Assembly: GCA_012064415.1 (NCBI GenBank)
Contig: SSNU01000270.1
Span: 1 to 64,000 of the forward strand
Source: Gyrodactylus bullatarudis
Taxonomy: Eukaryota > Platyhelminthes > Monogenea > Gyrodactylidea > Gyrodactylidae
Length of the DNA stretch: 64,000 nucleotides
Direction: 5' to 3'
The position numbers and the translations under genes were made by a program. Under the pieces are notes generated by a model that was not told where the DNA came from, did no database searches, and saw only the letters and a list, made by a program, of their open reading frames with translations. Positions 1-12,300 of this stretch are shown here, piece by piece; the first letter of the stretch is position 1; the number at the start of each line of letters is the position of its first letter.

Positions 1-198
1 TAGATCCTCTTTTGTAATTTCCTCTTTAAATGAGAATAAATGATCTTCAAGCAGAATTTGGTAAGAAGTTGAATTGAGCTTTTCACTAATAACAACTAGA
101 CTAGAAGTTCCTTTGCTAGTTATCGATACCCAGACCATAACACTACCTCCACCGAATCCTCGCTTTATTCGTATTGGTTTTGGTCGCTTTTTGTAAAT
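1..198 (-). pseudogene. Tc1-like transposase fragment, runs off the left edge
   Basis: On the minus strand the frame is open from about 213 down to base 1. It reads through the Tc1/mariner DDE-transposase segment RIKRGFGGGSVMVWVS, followed by a stretch ending in SYQILLEDHL. In Tc1 elements the GGGSVMVWG block lies in the catalytic core and the SYxxxLExxL block follows it. Tc1 transposases cut and paste their own element at TA sites in the nucleus. Only about 65 codons are inside the window, so intactness cannot be judged. It lies downstream of FNDC3 and a foldback element begins at 216, which suggests a decayed, nested copy. Family assignment is from motif recognition. Confidence 0.8.
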
Positions 199-215
199 AT
201 ATTTAAAATACATAT

Positions 216-492
216 GTTACAGTGAAAATGGGAAATCAGTGAGTGGACAGAAATCACTAGTGAAAGTGGGAAACCAGTGAAAACTTGGTGAAAATGGGAA
301 ATGAATTAAATTTTTCCCATTTTCACTGGTTTTCCCCTGAAATCATATATCAAGTGTATTATCTATTCCAGATATATGCGTGAATGGTTTATTCATGTCA
401 TAGACTGTGTATTACACGTACAAGTTTTCACTGGTTTCCCACTTTCACTAGTGATTTCTGTCCACTCACTGATTTCCCATTTTCACTGTAAC
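216..492. repeat. Foldback element with ~70-bp inverted arms
   Basis: The left arm begins GTTACAGTGAAAATGGGAAA at 216. It reappears as its reverse complement ending ...CATTTTCACTGTAAC at 492, and the two arms match almost perfectly over about 70 bp. A truncated second copy of one arm is at 21508-21560 and a weaker one near 10135. It is a non-autonomous MITE or foldback with no coding potential. No clear target duplication is visible. Confidence 0.85.
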
Positions 493-3400
493 AAATACAT
501 TTTTAAACATATCTTTTCATATGAACAAATAGCGAATTTTTCTTCTCTTTCGACTGTTGTATTGTTTTATTTTCTAGCATATAAGATATAGCTGATAAAA
601 CGGGATTTTTGAGTAAAAACTATTATTTTGACGACCCATAAGGCCAGTTAGTTTCATCTGGTCTAGATGTTTGATCACATGACGCTTGTACGAGAATATT
701 TTGAATCTTAGTAAAAATAACTTGGACCAATTTAAAAAAAAGTCTTTGACTTTTTGTAATTAACCCTTGAATAAAACGTACTTAATTATCTCAAAACCGA
801 AACGTTCAGAAAATTATATTCTGCATTGAATCTACTTTTACTCATATTCATTAAAGATTTCATTAAATTTCAAAAACAATCAAAATTCAGTATGAGTATT
901 TAATAAAGAATATATTTTTATTTGATGGAAAATTTAAAGATAAAATAACAAATTATTGAATAATACAGTACATCAATTTCTCGAGACAGACAAGACCACT
1001 GGATGAAACATTTTTAATTCACTTTGAGTTTGTAATAATTCTCAGATTCATTCATAAATTTTATATAATTTCTGTATCGAAATGAATTTTAAAACGTTTT
1101 TATTTTTGAATTTTAATTAATTATATGATCTTTTTTCATTGGACATGTGACAACTCTTGATTGACAAAATATTGTTTCTCATAGTAAAATAGGATAAGAC
1201 AATGCACGTAGACAGGGAATAAAAGGAAAAAATGACATTAACTAACCAATAAAAAAGGGTTTTGTCATGATATTCTTTCAATAATTTCTTTCTGATAATA
1301 AAACAAGACAAAAATAATACTGTAATATTATTATTATAAAATAATCTCAACTTTTTTTCTTTTTTCATAAGTCTACTCTTCTCTCTTCATTGGTTAGTTG
1401 CGGAAATTTTGAACGTTTTCTATATTCAAGGAAAAATAATTTTTATGTGTAACAATTGAAACTCTACAGATATACCAATCAGCTTTATGAATGTATTACA
1501 ATGTTGACAAATAGGTAATCCAGAAGTAGTTATGAATAAATGACATTGGTCATATAATTTATATTCTGACCTGCAAGAGGCAGATTAAGGAAATACTTTT
1601 ATAATTTGAATACAGATCTCGAATCTAATTTAACTTTTGTAGTAATCAGTTAGTTGAGGGTTAAATGCTTCACTAGATTTTTTTTTCAAGCAGAATTTTT
1701 CCATAGTCTAGGTTTCCTGTCTGAGCACGTCCCATGATTGTTCCATGATAGGTTTAATCTTAAAGTCCTTCATAATTGTATTGGCATTAACACCTGGCTG
1801 TAAGTTAATGGAAAGGAATTAATGGTTAGATTCTTTCGTAATTGGGATGAATTATAATTGTTAAATAATCCAAAAAATGCATTTGATTGAGGTCAAATTT
1901 TAGTTCAAGAAGATTAAAAAAGAAATTCATTTCTCATGGGCACTATTAAAGTGAATGTGTTTTTTTATTAGTTGAGTCAAGATGATTATGTTTATGAAAA
2001 ACAAATTCTTGTAATTGGGTCTCGTATTTGTATTAGGCTAGAAAACTCGAAAATTGAATAGGCTGATTTCTATCGATTTGAACATGAACCTAGTTTATAA
2101 GAAAATGTGAATTAAGGAAAACCCAGATGATGAAGCATGCTTTAACCATCAGAGGAAAAATTTTTTTGGACGTTTATTTCTTGAATTTCATACATCTTTA
2201 TTTAAATCCCACAATGAAATGAGCCGAAGAGTTGTTAGAATGAAGAAATTCAATCTGACAAAAATTTGCCCGTTTATTGAATTTCGGAAATGTCCAAATT
2301 TTCCACATTTTGAAACTTTGAGTTCTAGAATCTTGATGGATTTCGAAGGTTTTTAAGCTGACATTTAGGATCAACATTAGATTGATGAATCTAATTTGGC
2401 TTCTGAAGCTCATAAAGAATCGTCAATTTCAAGAAAAACCTTTGGCTCATTTCCCTTCCCTGGAACATTCGATTAATCTTTCTAGTTTGATCCCAAATGG
2501 CAATAATTTTTTTCTCTGATTATACAGTTGAAAATACCCCCTTTTTTCTATACGATGAACCCATCGATTGGGGCTCTAGTGTTAATCCTCACAACGTGAA
2601 ATAGGAAAAAAGGGGGTTTGATATACGATGACTCAGTTAAAAAGAGTATGACGTAGTTGTTTGGCTTGGTAAATAGAGGGGTCTCTTTCAATTGTGAAAA
2701 CAACTTTTCGTATAGATTTTCCAAAAATATTGAAATGAGTTTAAAAAATATGAAGTGGGGTTTAAGCTCGGTTTAAACTGTCACCAGGCAATATTTTGGA
2801 ATGGAAATTAGGCAGCTGACTCAACTTTTGATTCTGCATCGAATGGTGTTCAATTCAATGAGCTAAGATCAAAAATAGTGAACTCTGTTGTTTTAAGAGA
2901 TATGAATTAGAAAATTATTCTGATAATAGAAGGATAGACATAGGTGACATGTTCAAATTTTCAACACATTTGAACTTGAAATGAGAGAGATAGAAGCACT
3001 CAAAGTGGATAGACTTAGGGAGAAAAATTCTCAACTTTTTTCAATTTTTAATGATGGATTCTCTCAATCTTTTTTAGGGAAAAACTGTTAATTTGGTGGT
3101 CAGTTTTAACGGAAACTGGTTAGTTAAGATTTGTTGTAAAAAATATCAAAATTATCATCATTAAATGGTTAGGAACAATGAGACTGTTAAAAGAAAATGT
3201 ACTGCTTTAAAATAGGTTATCCCCAAGAATTCCAGCAGTAACAGGCACGCATGTATTAGAAGAATAAAAGGAACAAGTTTTAGGAAAACCTAATGAACTA
3301 CTCATAATTATAATTATGGATAAAAAATAAGAACAAGTGTTAAGCGAAATATAATGATCAATAATGAATATAATAGACCTTTTGATAGCTTTTAATCTGT

Positions 3401-3593
3401 CAAGTAGAAGAGAATGTTATGATTAAAAAAAATTTAAATAGAAGTAGTAGTCCCTCGAGAGGGCAAATTTTATCACTGATTTATAAATTTCGGTAAAATC
3501 AACCTGTAAGAGATCAGTTGAACTTGGAATTATCTTGAAATTCTTTGTGTTTGTACACATAGTTATGATTTATAGGCCATAACTAATTATAAT
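493..3593. other. Intergenic, no supported gene
   Basis: This AT-rich stretch lies downstream of the FNDC3 stop. The short ORFs show no recognisable domain, splice chain or codon bias. A loose inverted pair of C5T6 and A6G5 tracts at 2536-2616 could form a hairpin. No RNA gene was recognised. Confidence 0.6.
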
Positions 3594-4095
3594 TAACCCT
3601 TCACTTCCCAAATTATTTTTTTTCATCACACAAATGAGAAAATTTGCAACCAAAATAATTACGCTGATTCTGAACCTGAATTCCTTTTTGTAAGCCGACT
3701 TATCATTTCAAAGATAATAAAGGTTACAATAGGCATTTTTTGGATCTAAAACCATTTATCTACTAAACTATGTGAGATATCGAGCAGGCGATTGTATATT
3801 TGAAATCTACGATATTTGTTTTTTACGATAGAAAGTAATTTTATTTTCTTCTAAGACCTCAGCAAGTAGGTTTTCAAAAAAACGTTCTAAATATTTCAAA
3901 AAATCACCCTTCTTCAAGTAACTATGGTGTGCATCAGTGAAAAGCTATCTTTATGAATTATACATAATTTCGTAGCTTAATAAATTTCCTTTCTAATGAA
4001 GGGTGAACAAAGTGTTTTAGGCATCTTTCAGTTAAAATTATCGCTTGAGAAAGAGTTGTGTTCCACTGGTGGAACAATGGGACATGAAGGGTTAA
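3593..4095. mobile_element. piggyBac-type MITE (TTAA target)
   Basis: The left end reads TTAACCCTTCACTTCCCAAA and the right end is the inverse, TGGGACATGAAGGGTTAA. Both are bounded by TTAA, the target duplicated by piggyBac elements, and the terminus starts CCC as in that superfamily. There is no ORF. Related copies are at 16382-16802, 23465-23640 (internal fragment) and 31190-31433. A piggyBac-like transposase remnant at 9070-9250 could be a relative of the source element. Confidence 0.75.
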
Positions 4096-4513
4096 AAATG
4101 AAGAATTAAAAATTATATGAGTATGCCAACTTTTAATGTTTTAACTCGGCATTAAACCTAATCTCAAAAATTTTCATAAACATTTTAATCGATAGACTTT
4201 TTTGATTGCTGAGGGAAATTTTTCAAAGTTCTGATGTATAATTCATTCACAGTATAATTTCGATATAAACTCATCAATAATCAGTCATCATTGAAAGAAT
4301 TATCAATATGAAACTCAAACTAAAAATATAAGTTATAAGCCAAAAAAAGGAAAAAATATAACACTTAATCTTTGAGTAGATTATCTTTTTTTTGAAAAAT
4401 ATTTCAAAAATGGTCACTTGTCATCGTACTGCTCCGCCCCAAAATTATCTTCAAAATATACTACATTAAATTTAGGTATAGAACACAATGACGATGAAAA
4501 ATTATGCGAATGG

Positions 4514-6325
4514 TCACCTAGTTGGTTTGAATTTGAAAAATAAAATACTAACTGGAAAAATTATCACGTCCAGCACTCTGGTGAGGGCGAATGCAACAAG
4601 AATGAAGACCAAGACACAGAAACAAGCTTTATAAGTATCTGAGAATGACTTTCGACGTCCAGTACTCATCGATACTGGTGAGCAGGAAACTTTTGAACAT
4701 GTCTGAACAGACTTGATTTGATCTTTGAGCTGAAAGAGAAAAAAATTGGGAATTCTATTAATGATCAAAAATTAAATTGTTCGATTTAAAAATTGAACTC
4801 TGTGAAAATGGGTAAGGCAAATTCTCCAAAACAATTGTTGCACTACAAAAAATAATTTCTTATTGTACTTACTGGAAGTTGAAAAGGAGATTTTACAAGA
4901 TTAAACAAATGGCCAAGCCATGAATTTTGATGGGAAGCATTTTGATTATTTGAAGATTCTGAAATAATCTGACGAGATACCTTCACTAGCTCTGTCCTTG
5001 TTGATTTTTGTGAAAAGAGGACCTCTGTTATTGAAGGATTGAGGAGAACACCGGGATTCATTTTATGCTTGGGACTTGAATCAACTTCGTTAGATGTTAC
5101 GTTAGCTAAATGAAATTTTTTCATATCAAAATTGAATTTGGTTTACATAAAGTTTCAAAGTTCAAAATTGGAACCTATGAAAAGGCGAACCAAACAGTGC
5201 TCAAAGAAGGAGGCTTAACTAAGTTGGAGGGGAAATATTTTCTTGGTCTTCTCTTGTGTTCCTATCCTTTTTTATTAGTATTTGTTAAAAATCTTTTATT
5301 ATACTTTGCTTCAATCTGATTGGACGATATTTTTGGGTATGATCTTATGAATTGTGAGGAGTCCATCGCCATCGAAACATTTGGACTGACAAAAATAGTC
5401 GTGTACAAATATTCACATTATTTTTTTATATATCTTTGGGTAAATATCTTCATTATTTTAGAGAATTTTATTTAAAACTAAGAGTTTATTTAGTGTTATT
5501 TGTATAAACATGAATTCTCTCTCTATCCTATACAAAATATGGTACCGCAAGGTACTGACTAATTAGCAACTTTTGCGAGCGCCTCTATAGTGGGCCGACA
5601 CGCACATGTAACTTTGGTCTTTAACATATCTTCTGACTCACTTAAAATCAAAACTAAATGAAACTGAATATAAAATGAAGGAGGATAGAGATAATCAGGA
5701 TTTAATACAGGAAATTAAAGAAGAATTCTATTTAGAAGTTCAATAGAGTAATTGAAGGTAAATTGAAGCCACCAACCTGGACATGTGAATAAGAGACCTT
5801 GAGAGTAAGGTCCTCTGAGGCAACGATGATTCCTTTGCATTGAACCTACAATATTTGGTTCGTCATCAGACGAGGAATATTCAGATTGATTAACTTCAGT
5901 CATTTGATCTTCACCATTATGTGGATAGAAATCGTCGTTCAGGGTCAATTTGCTCAATTTTAACGTTTGGTCTTTGTAAGCTGTGAATTGTCGGACAGCA
6001 CAAACTCTTACGATATATTCACACATTGGCATCAAATTCATGATTTTACATCTATTCAATGAGTCAAAGTAGACTTCTTCATAGCTGGATACCTGACTTG
6101 GATGCCAGGGAGTTGATTTGACTGTGGAATTCGATTGTGATGACTTTACACTGACCATCTGAACAGAATAGAGGAGACGGTCTTTAACTTTGGAGCTTAC
6201 AGAATTGATATCATGTTGTCCCATTGATTCTACTGGATCTGATGTAGAGGAATTCAACAAATGCATAGATATTGTTGGCCATTCAAGGGTCACCGAGTTT
6301 GAGGTTAGTTCAATTATTTTTGGAT
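4514..6325 (-). CDS. FNDC3: FNDC3 exons 20-22: last FN3 module and membrane anchor
   Basis: Exon 20 (6325-5777) holds FN3 module 9 (VTLEWPTISM, MCEYIVRVCAVRQF, GPYSQGLLF) with an acidic Ser-rich insertion (QSEYSSSDDEPN). CEYIVRVCAVRQ corresponds closely to the CEYRFRVCAIRQ block of vertebrate FNDC3. Exon 21 (5105-4873) is a non-conserved linker. Exon 22 (4729-4514) carries GRRKSFSDTYK and a ~24-residue hydrophobic span, then a short basic tail and TGA. The RR-x-SFSD/ALSD plus C-terminal anchor arrangement matches vertebrate FNDC3, supporting this as the true 3' end. Confidence 0.92.
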
Positions 6326-9300
6326 CTATCATACAGAATATTAAAATTTTGTTTATCTCATATTGCGAAGCATTGAAATTATAACTCCGCTAGGTAAATT
6401 CATGTAAATTTAATTTAAAATTTTTCTTTTCGATGCAATAACCCTTGTGAGGAAAACATGTGTGTATTTAAATTATAATTTTGTCAACTTATGAATTCTA
6501 AACGTGGAAAGTTGAATGGTATGCTGAGAAACCTTCTAGATGCACATTATGTCCTAGATCGTAAAAATGCCTCGAATTTTCTGAAGACATGATAAAATTT
6601 TTTAAGTTGGTAATAAATTATAATTTATCCAATCATTGTTGGAACCATCGAACTGAAACAGACATCATAAAAAAGCAAATTTTCCCATGGTGCTCCTTTC
6701 ATGATGAGCTCACTACTTTTTATGTAAAACAGTCCAAAATATTTCAAGTGGTTATGTAGTGAGTGTCCATTGAACATTAAGCAGCGATTTGAAAAATTCT
6801 GGATACACAAACACGAAAGACATGACGGAAGAGCATTTGACACATGCCCCAAAACAAAATAGAAATTCATAGAATTCATTCGCGACGAAAATTGTCACCC
6901 TAGTGCTAAATCTCAGCTGAGTGAGGCTTGACCTATAAATTCTTAACTAGAAAAGTTTACCTCTAGTGATTCATACATCTTGTCTGTTTGATTTAAATTC
7001 GATGAGTAACGCAAGACTCGACAAAGTAATAGCACGCTTGCTTTCTATTAAGGTGATAGATAGCCGGATTTTAAACATTGGATGAAAATCAAGAAATCTA
7101 TCTTCTGGAACTTTCTCTAAAGCTAGAAGAAAAATTTTGGGCCACCATGATGCAGTTTTTATTCACCTGATAAAACCATGCTAATTCGAAGGTGGAAATT
7201 ATTATTTTTTCTGTGTTAATCAAAAGGTGTTAACAAATGTATTGTTTTCTGATTCTAATGAACTATTCATTAAGAGGATTTAGAAGACGAGTGAATATTT
7301 AGTTATAAAGCTTATATTTCACCGGTTCTCATCAGACTATTACACCGGCTAGATATATATAGCAAAATGTTTNTGAGATCAGGTATAAGTTTAGTTGTTC
7401 TTGGCAGTATCTGTAGTTTGTGGCCTGGGAATGCTCTCTTAGTTATTTCAAAGAGCTTGTTGTTCAATATTTGGTGAGCTGCATCCCCTTTGAAGGGAAC
7501 TCTCAAGTAAATCGGGGTGAGCTCCTCAATCTCTTTGTCTGCTTTTGCTTTCAGATTTGAGTATTTATCAATAAATGGATAGCCGTCCTTTATTAATAAT
7601 TCTCTCAGTACCTGTTTATCTTCTTTCTTGTAAACTTCTGAAGTTAATCTTTCTATTTTCATGTACTCATTTCTCACAAGACTCTTCTTTTGACACACAG
7701 GACTGAAACTTAGAAAAGGCATAAACTGCGTTGGCACTGATTTCTTCCTATAGATTCTTGTCTGAGCAGTTTCATTAGACTTTGTTACCAACACATCAAG
7801 AAAGTTCAAGGACATCTCATGTTCGTCTTCCTTTGTGAATTCGATACCGTGATGCATTGAATTCAGTTTTTGTAGAGTCGATTCGACATTATTGCTTTCC
7901 TCCAGGACGAGAAAGGTGTCATCAAGGTAACGTGTGTAAAAACGAGCTTCACTGATTAGATCATTCATTTGACAACTTTCAAGAGAGGCAAAAAACAGAT
8001 CCGCGAGGAGGGGCCCGATAGGACTTCCCATTGCCACACCGTCTATTTGCTTGAAGTAACAGCCTGCAAATTTAAAGTCAATATTTTGTACCGTCATTAA
8101 AATTAATTCTGATACAATATCTGAAGGAACACTGCAAATAGAGGGAAATTCATTAAGCTTGTTACTTATAAACTTAACTGTTTCTCTCAGAGGGACATTT
8201 GTAAATAGAGAGCTAACATCGAACGACACCATTTGTGTTGACTGAAAATTGACATTTCTCAGTTTATCGACAAATTCGGCTGAATTCTTAACTGAATATT
8301 TACAAAGTTCATTCCTTAAAGGAGTCAAGATTTCTGAAGTCGGAGTAATAATTGAACCCAAAGAGCAAGTAGTTGAAACTTCGTCTCATTATGATCAACT
8401 CCAATCTTCTGCCCCAACAACAATTATGATTGAGAATGAAAGTGCAAATACAGAAAAGTCAACGGTCGTTGATAATCGAATTAGTTCTCAACCTATAATT
8501 AGCAGTATCGGAAATGTGAAAAAGGCTGCACCTGCAAATGGTAAAAGAGGTAGAAAACGTAAAAGTCTCAGTGGGCAACCAACATTGGACAGATACGTAA
8601 AGAGAAAGCAATGATCATGGATACAGACCATCTACTCTGGCCCCCTTTCCTTCAATACTCCAAATTAAAAGAACCAATCAGAGGATTCCGATTTTTCAAA
8701 CATTTTGCTATATATATCTAGCCGGTGTAATAGTCTGATGAGAACCGGTGAAATATAAGCTTTATAACTAAATATTCACTCGTCTTCTAAATCCTCTTAA
8801 TGAATAGTTCATTAGAATCAGAAAATATTTTTGAAGAAGCTTGGCAATACTTCCCAAACAATCAAAATGTATTGTTATTTATATCATACTCGTTACTTCT
8901 ATATAAAATAAATAGATCTCATTTAATTTTTTCAACATATTTTCAGCTAAATACAAGAAATTCATATATGTAAATGTGATTAATAATATTTTAATGAAAA
9001 ATGATTTATATTAAAAATTAAACTTTTAACTAAACTACAAAATTGGTTAACCCATGTCTTAATAGCTAAAACTCTGATAAATGATAGAAAGAGAGCTTCT
9101 CCCAGCAAACGTGAACCTACAGGAGCTGGGAAAAGTGCAAGGTGTCACTCTTGTCCAAGAAAGTCAGAAAAAAGACAACAGACTTGTCAAATTTGTGAAA
9201 AATGTCTGCAAAGATCACAGTATGATTTGTTTAAGACCTGCTATATTTAAATAAATTATAATATATAAATTTTTTTGATGGGGATCGAATCACTCCCCCA

Positions 9301-12300
9301 GATGCTTTCAACGTTTAAAAAATCCTCTTCTAGAAATTACCATGTGTGTAGTAATAGATTTTTTTCTAATCTAAAGTCATAAAAATACCTGAGAATTGAA
9401 ATATCAACCATCTTATAGGCTAGGTTTGGATTCTAAACATAGCTCAATAGAATTGAGACAAAGGTAGATTTTAAGAACACACTTTTGCATTGTGCTGGAG
9501 CCTGTTTCTCCGTAATGATAACTATCGGTTCAGAATATGGTCCAGTCACTGATTGATGAATGGCCAGTACACGAAAGGAATATTCAGTTGACTCTTTGAG
9601 ACGAGAAATCTTGTGAAATGTATGATAGCCTTGATAAATTGTCTGCCAGCTTGATGAGAAAATGAAATAAATTTGAGAACATTTTTGAATTGAAAAACGC
9701 TCTTCAGATTTAATTTTCAAGAAGAAAATCTATTTCAAATGTATAATGATTTATATCCAGACCATGAGAATCAAACTTTGCGTTCAAATAACAGCATTCA
9801 AATAGAAAAAATGTACATGTTGTTTCACGAATATTCAGAATAAATCAAGCAAATCAATATCTGAAATAATTCATCCTTGTTGTAATCTCAAAAATTGAAA
9901 TTATCATACATGATGCATCCAATCGTGTATAAAATTGATATTACACTTACCGACAGAAATATCTTTAGTTAAAGAATGATTTGATTACTTTAAAAGCAGA
10001 ATTTCGGCATTATTTCTCATCGTCATCCAAACGGTGATTGTTTTTACACAGGCCTTTCTTATTTATACCTCCGTTTAGATGACAATTTTTAAAACTTTAA
10101 ATACAGGTTAAACTACTGTAAAGGGAGAAAAGTTTCATTGAAAAGCAAGAAGCCAGTGAAAATGTGAAATGAATATAAGCTGACTCGAATTCCATTATTT
10201 TTTATGACGCAGAAATGATTATGTAACTAAAAAATTGATTTTTAAACATTGATGAGAGTTTTTAATTTCTCTGCTAATTTGATATCTAAGGATATCATTA
10301 TAGGTCAATAGGCTAGGGTGAAATTTATTTTTTCTCCGAACAACTCTCGAGAGGAATTACTTTTCTGATAAAATTTAGTACTCAGATAATGTTTTCCATA
10401 ATTTTAAACCGTGAAAGTCATTCTCCTTTATTTCATTGCTCATTTTTCCCACAATATCCCACGGAAATGATAAAATAACGAAATTAACCATGAAACCATG
10501 ATGACAAGATTACTATTTTTGAAGATAAAAATTAAGAAACTCATTGAATGACCAAGATATTCCAGATTTTAGGGATTGCTTACTAAAAATTCATTGAAAA
10601 TTGAGCGGCGATTTGAAAAATTCTGTATTTTTAAAACCGAATGACATAATGGAGAATCATTTTCGACACATGCTTCAATACAAAATAATGCTTAGAATTG
10701 ATAGTTCTATCAGAAAAGTTGGTCCTAATATGAGGTTAAAAATTTCACCCTAGGCTATTGGTCGATAAGTCTGGAATCTGACCAATTGTATTACATTATT
10801 TTACAGCATTTTAAAGATTACATCTCATCGAAGGCACCAATCACCATGTTTGTGCAATCTCATTTGTAATTTTGGAGGAAAATATGCATATAAAATATAT
10901 TTACCTTGATGGATTCTTGCTGTTTGAGAGCATTTGTAGGACGTAGAAGTTCTTGTTTGAATGGATAGGAACACAGTTTGAGTTAACTTTAACGTTCAAG
11001 TTTGTATAGCCATCTTCACCTATTAAATAGTGGGAAATATTAAAAATTGAATAAGGATAATATAATTGAACATGGAATAAATACATTGTGATACAACACT
11101 TTTTCTTTTTATAGAATGAATTTACCATTAAATTTATTAGTTGAAGAACTATTACTGCTTGAGCACAACCATTTCAATCGAATGGAATCTGAGGAAATTT
11201 TAGTTGCTTCCAATATTGGCTTTGATGGCAAAGGTGGCGGTGTTATGAACTTAAAGCCTCCCGAATACGGTCCAAAGCCAAAAGAATTTTTTGCGCGAAC
11301 TCTTACTCTATACAGGGAAAAATGCTCATAATTGTTGATTTGAGTTGTTCAATAAACTTACTGATACCGTGAATTCGGTCTTAAATAGTCAATGTTATAC
11401 TCGATAATGTTTTTATCGATAGAAACTTCTTTCACATTTGCTGGAACGTCGATAACTTCAATGGTAGTATCGTCTGTCAGATCTATTTGCTTAAGTTCCA
11501 ACTGATATGCTAGATAGATTTTCAAATGAAAAATTAAAATCACTGGTCAATTATTGTGAGTATATCAAATGTTTCTTTAAAATCTTTATCATCTTTGTTC
11601 TTTCATTCTTGAGTTGATCAGAAAAAAGGTTGATACTAGAATCCTCAGTCATGATCTTTCAAACATTTCACAAAACTAAATTTCAAGATTTCCGAATCAG
11701 TGAAAAATGATCTAAAAAAGTCAACGGAAGTTGATAATCAAATTGATACCCAACGTGTAATTCTCACTGAATCAAAAGTGTGCAATTAAAAAACGAGGAG
11801 TCAAAAGAAAAATATGTAGCGGGCAGTTACAACTGGATTCCTTTCTCAAGAAAAGACAATGAACTCAGTGAAACCCTACCCCTCCTCCCTTTAATATTCT
11901 TTCAATTCCTATTAATCCAATCAGAGGATTTTTCATTATTGTATGTATAAATATCAAGCCGGTGTAAGAGTCTGATGAGAACCGGTGAAATAAAAGCTTT
12001 ATTACTCACTTTATTTATTCACTCGTCTTCAAAATCCTTTAAGAAAGGAATATTTCTACTAATTCAGATCTAAAATAAGTTTCATAATAAGTAAAATCTA
12101 TTAAAACTTAGATCAGTATTAGAATTCTCAGCCATGGTCATCCAAACGTTTCGACCGTGATTGTCTTCACTCGCCTTCTTCATTGGTACGACAAGTTTAT
12201 CAAAATTGAGAATTCTAATTGACCTAAGTTTTAATAAATTTTATTATAAAACTAAGTTTCAATATTTTTTTCACTGAGATCAAAAATCTTTTTCTTATTT

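Larger units (their letters stand above)
7246..8825. mobile_element. Penelope-like element, inverted dimer with terminal repeats
   Basis: Nearly identical ~127-bp inverted repeats (7246-7372 and 8697-8825) flank a minus-strand reverse transcriptase and a plus-strand ORF tail that meet near 8365. Terminal repeats in inverted as well as direct arrangement are known for PLEs and attributed to their target-primed mechanism. Each repeat holds, read outward from the ORF tail, a CCAAT-like box upstream (8674), TATATATA, a hammerhead-core-like segment and an ATG. The copy lies in an intron of FNDC3. One N (7373) marks an unresolved base in the left repeat. Confidence 0.85.

Noticed and set aside
11116..11331. 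Plus-strand 71-codon ORF
   Set aside because: It is the antisense of FNDC3 exon 17 (11307-11126), which fits the splice chain and reads as an FN3 module.
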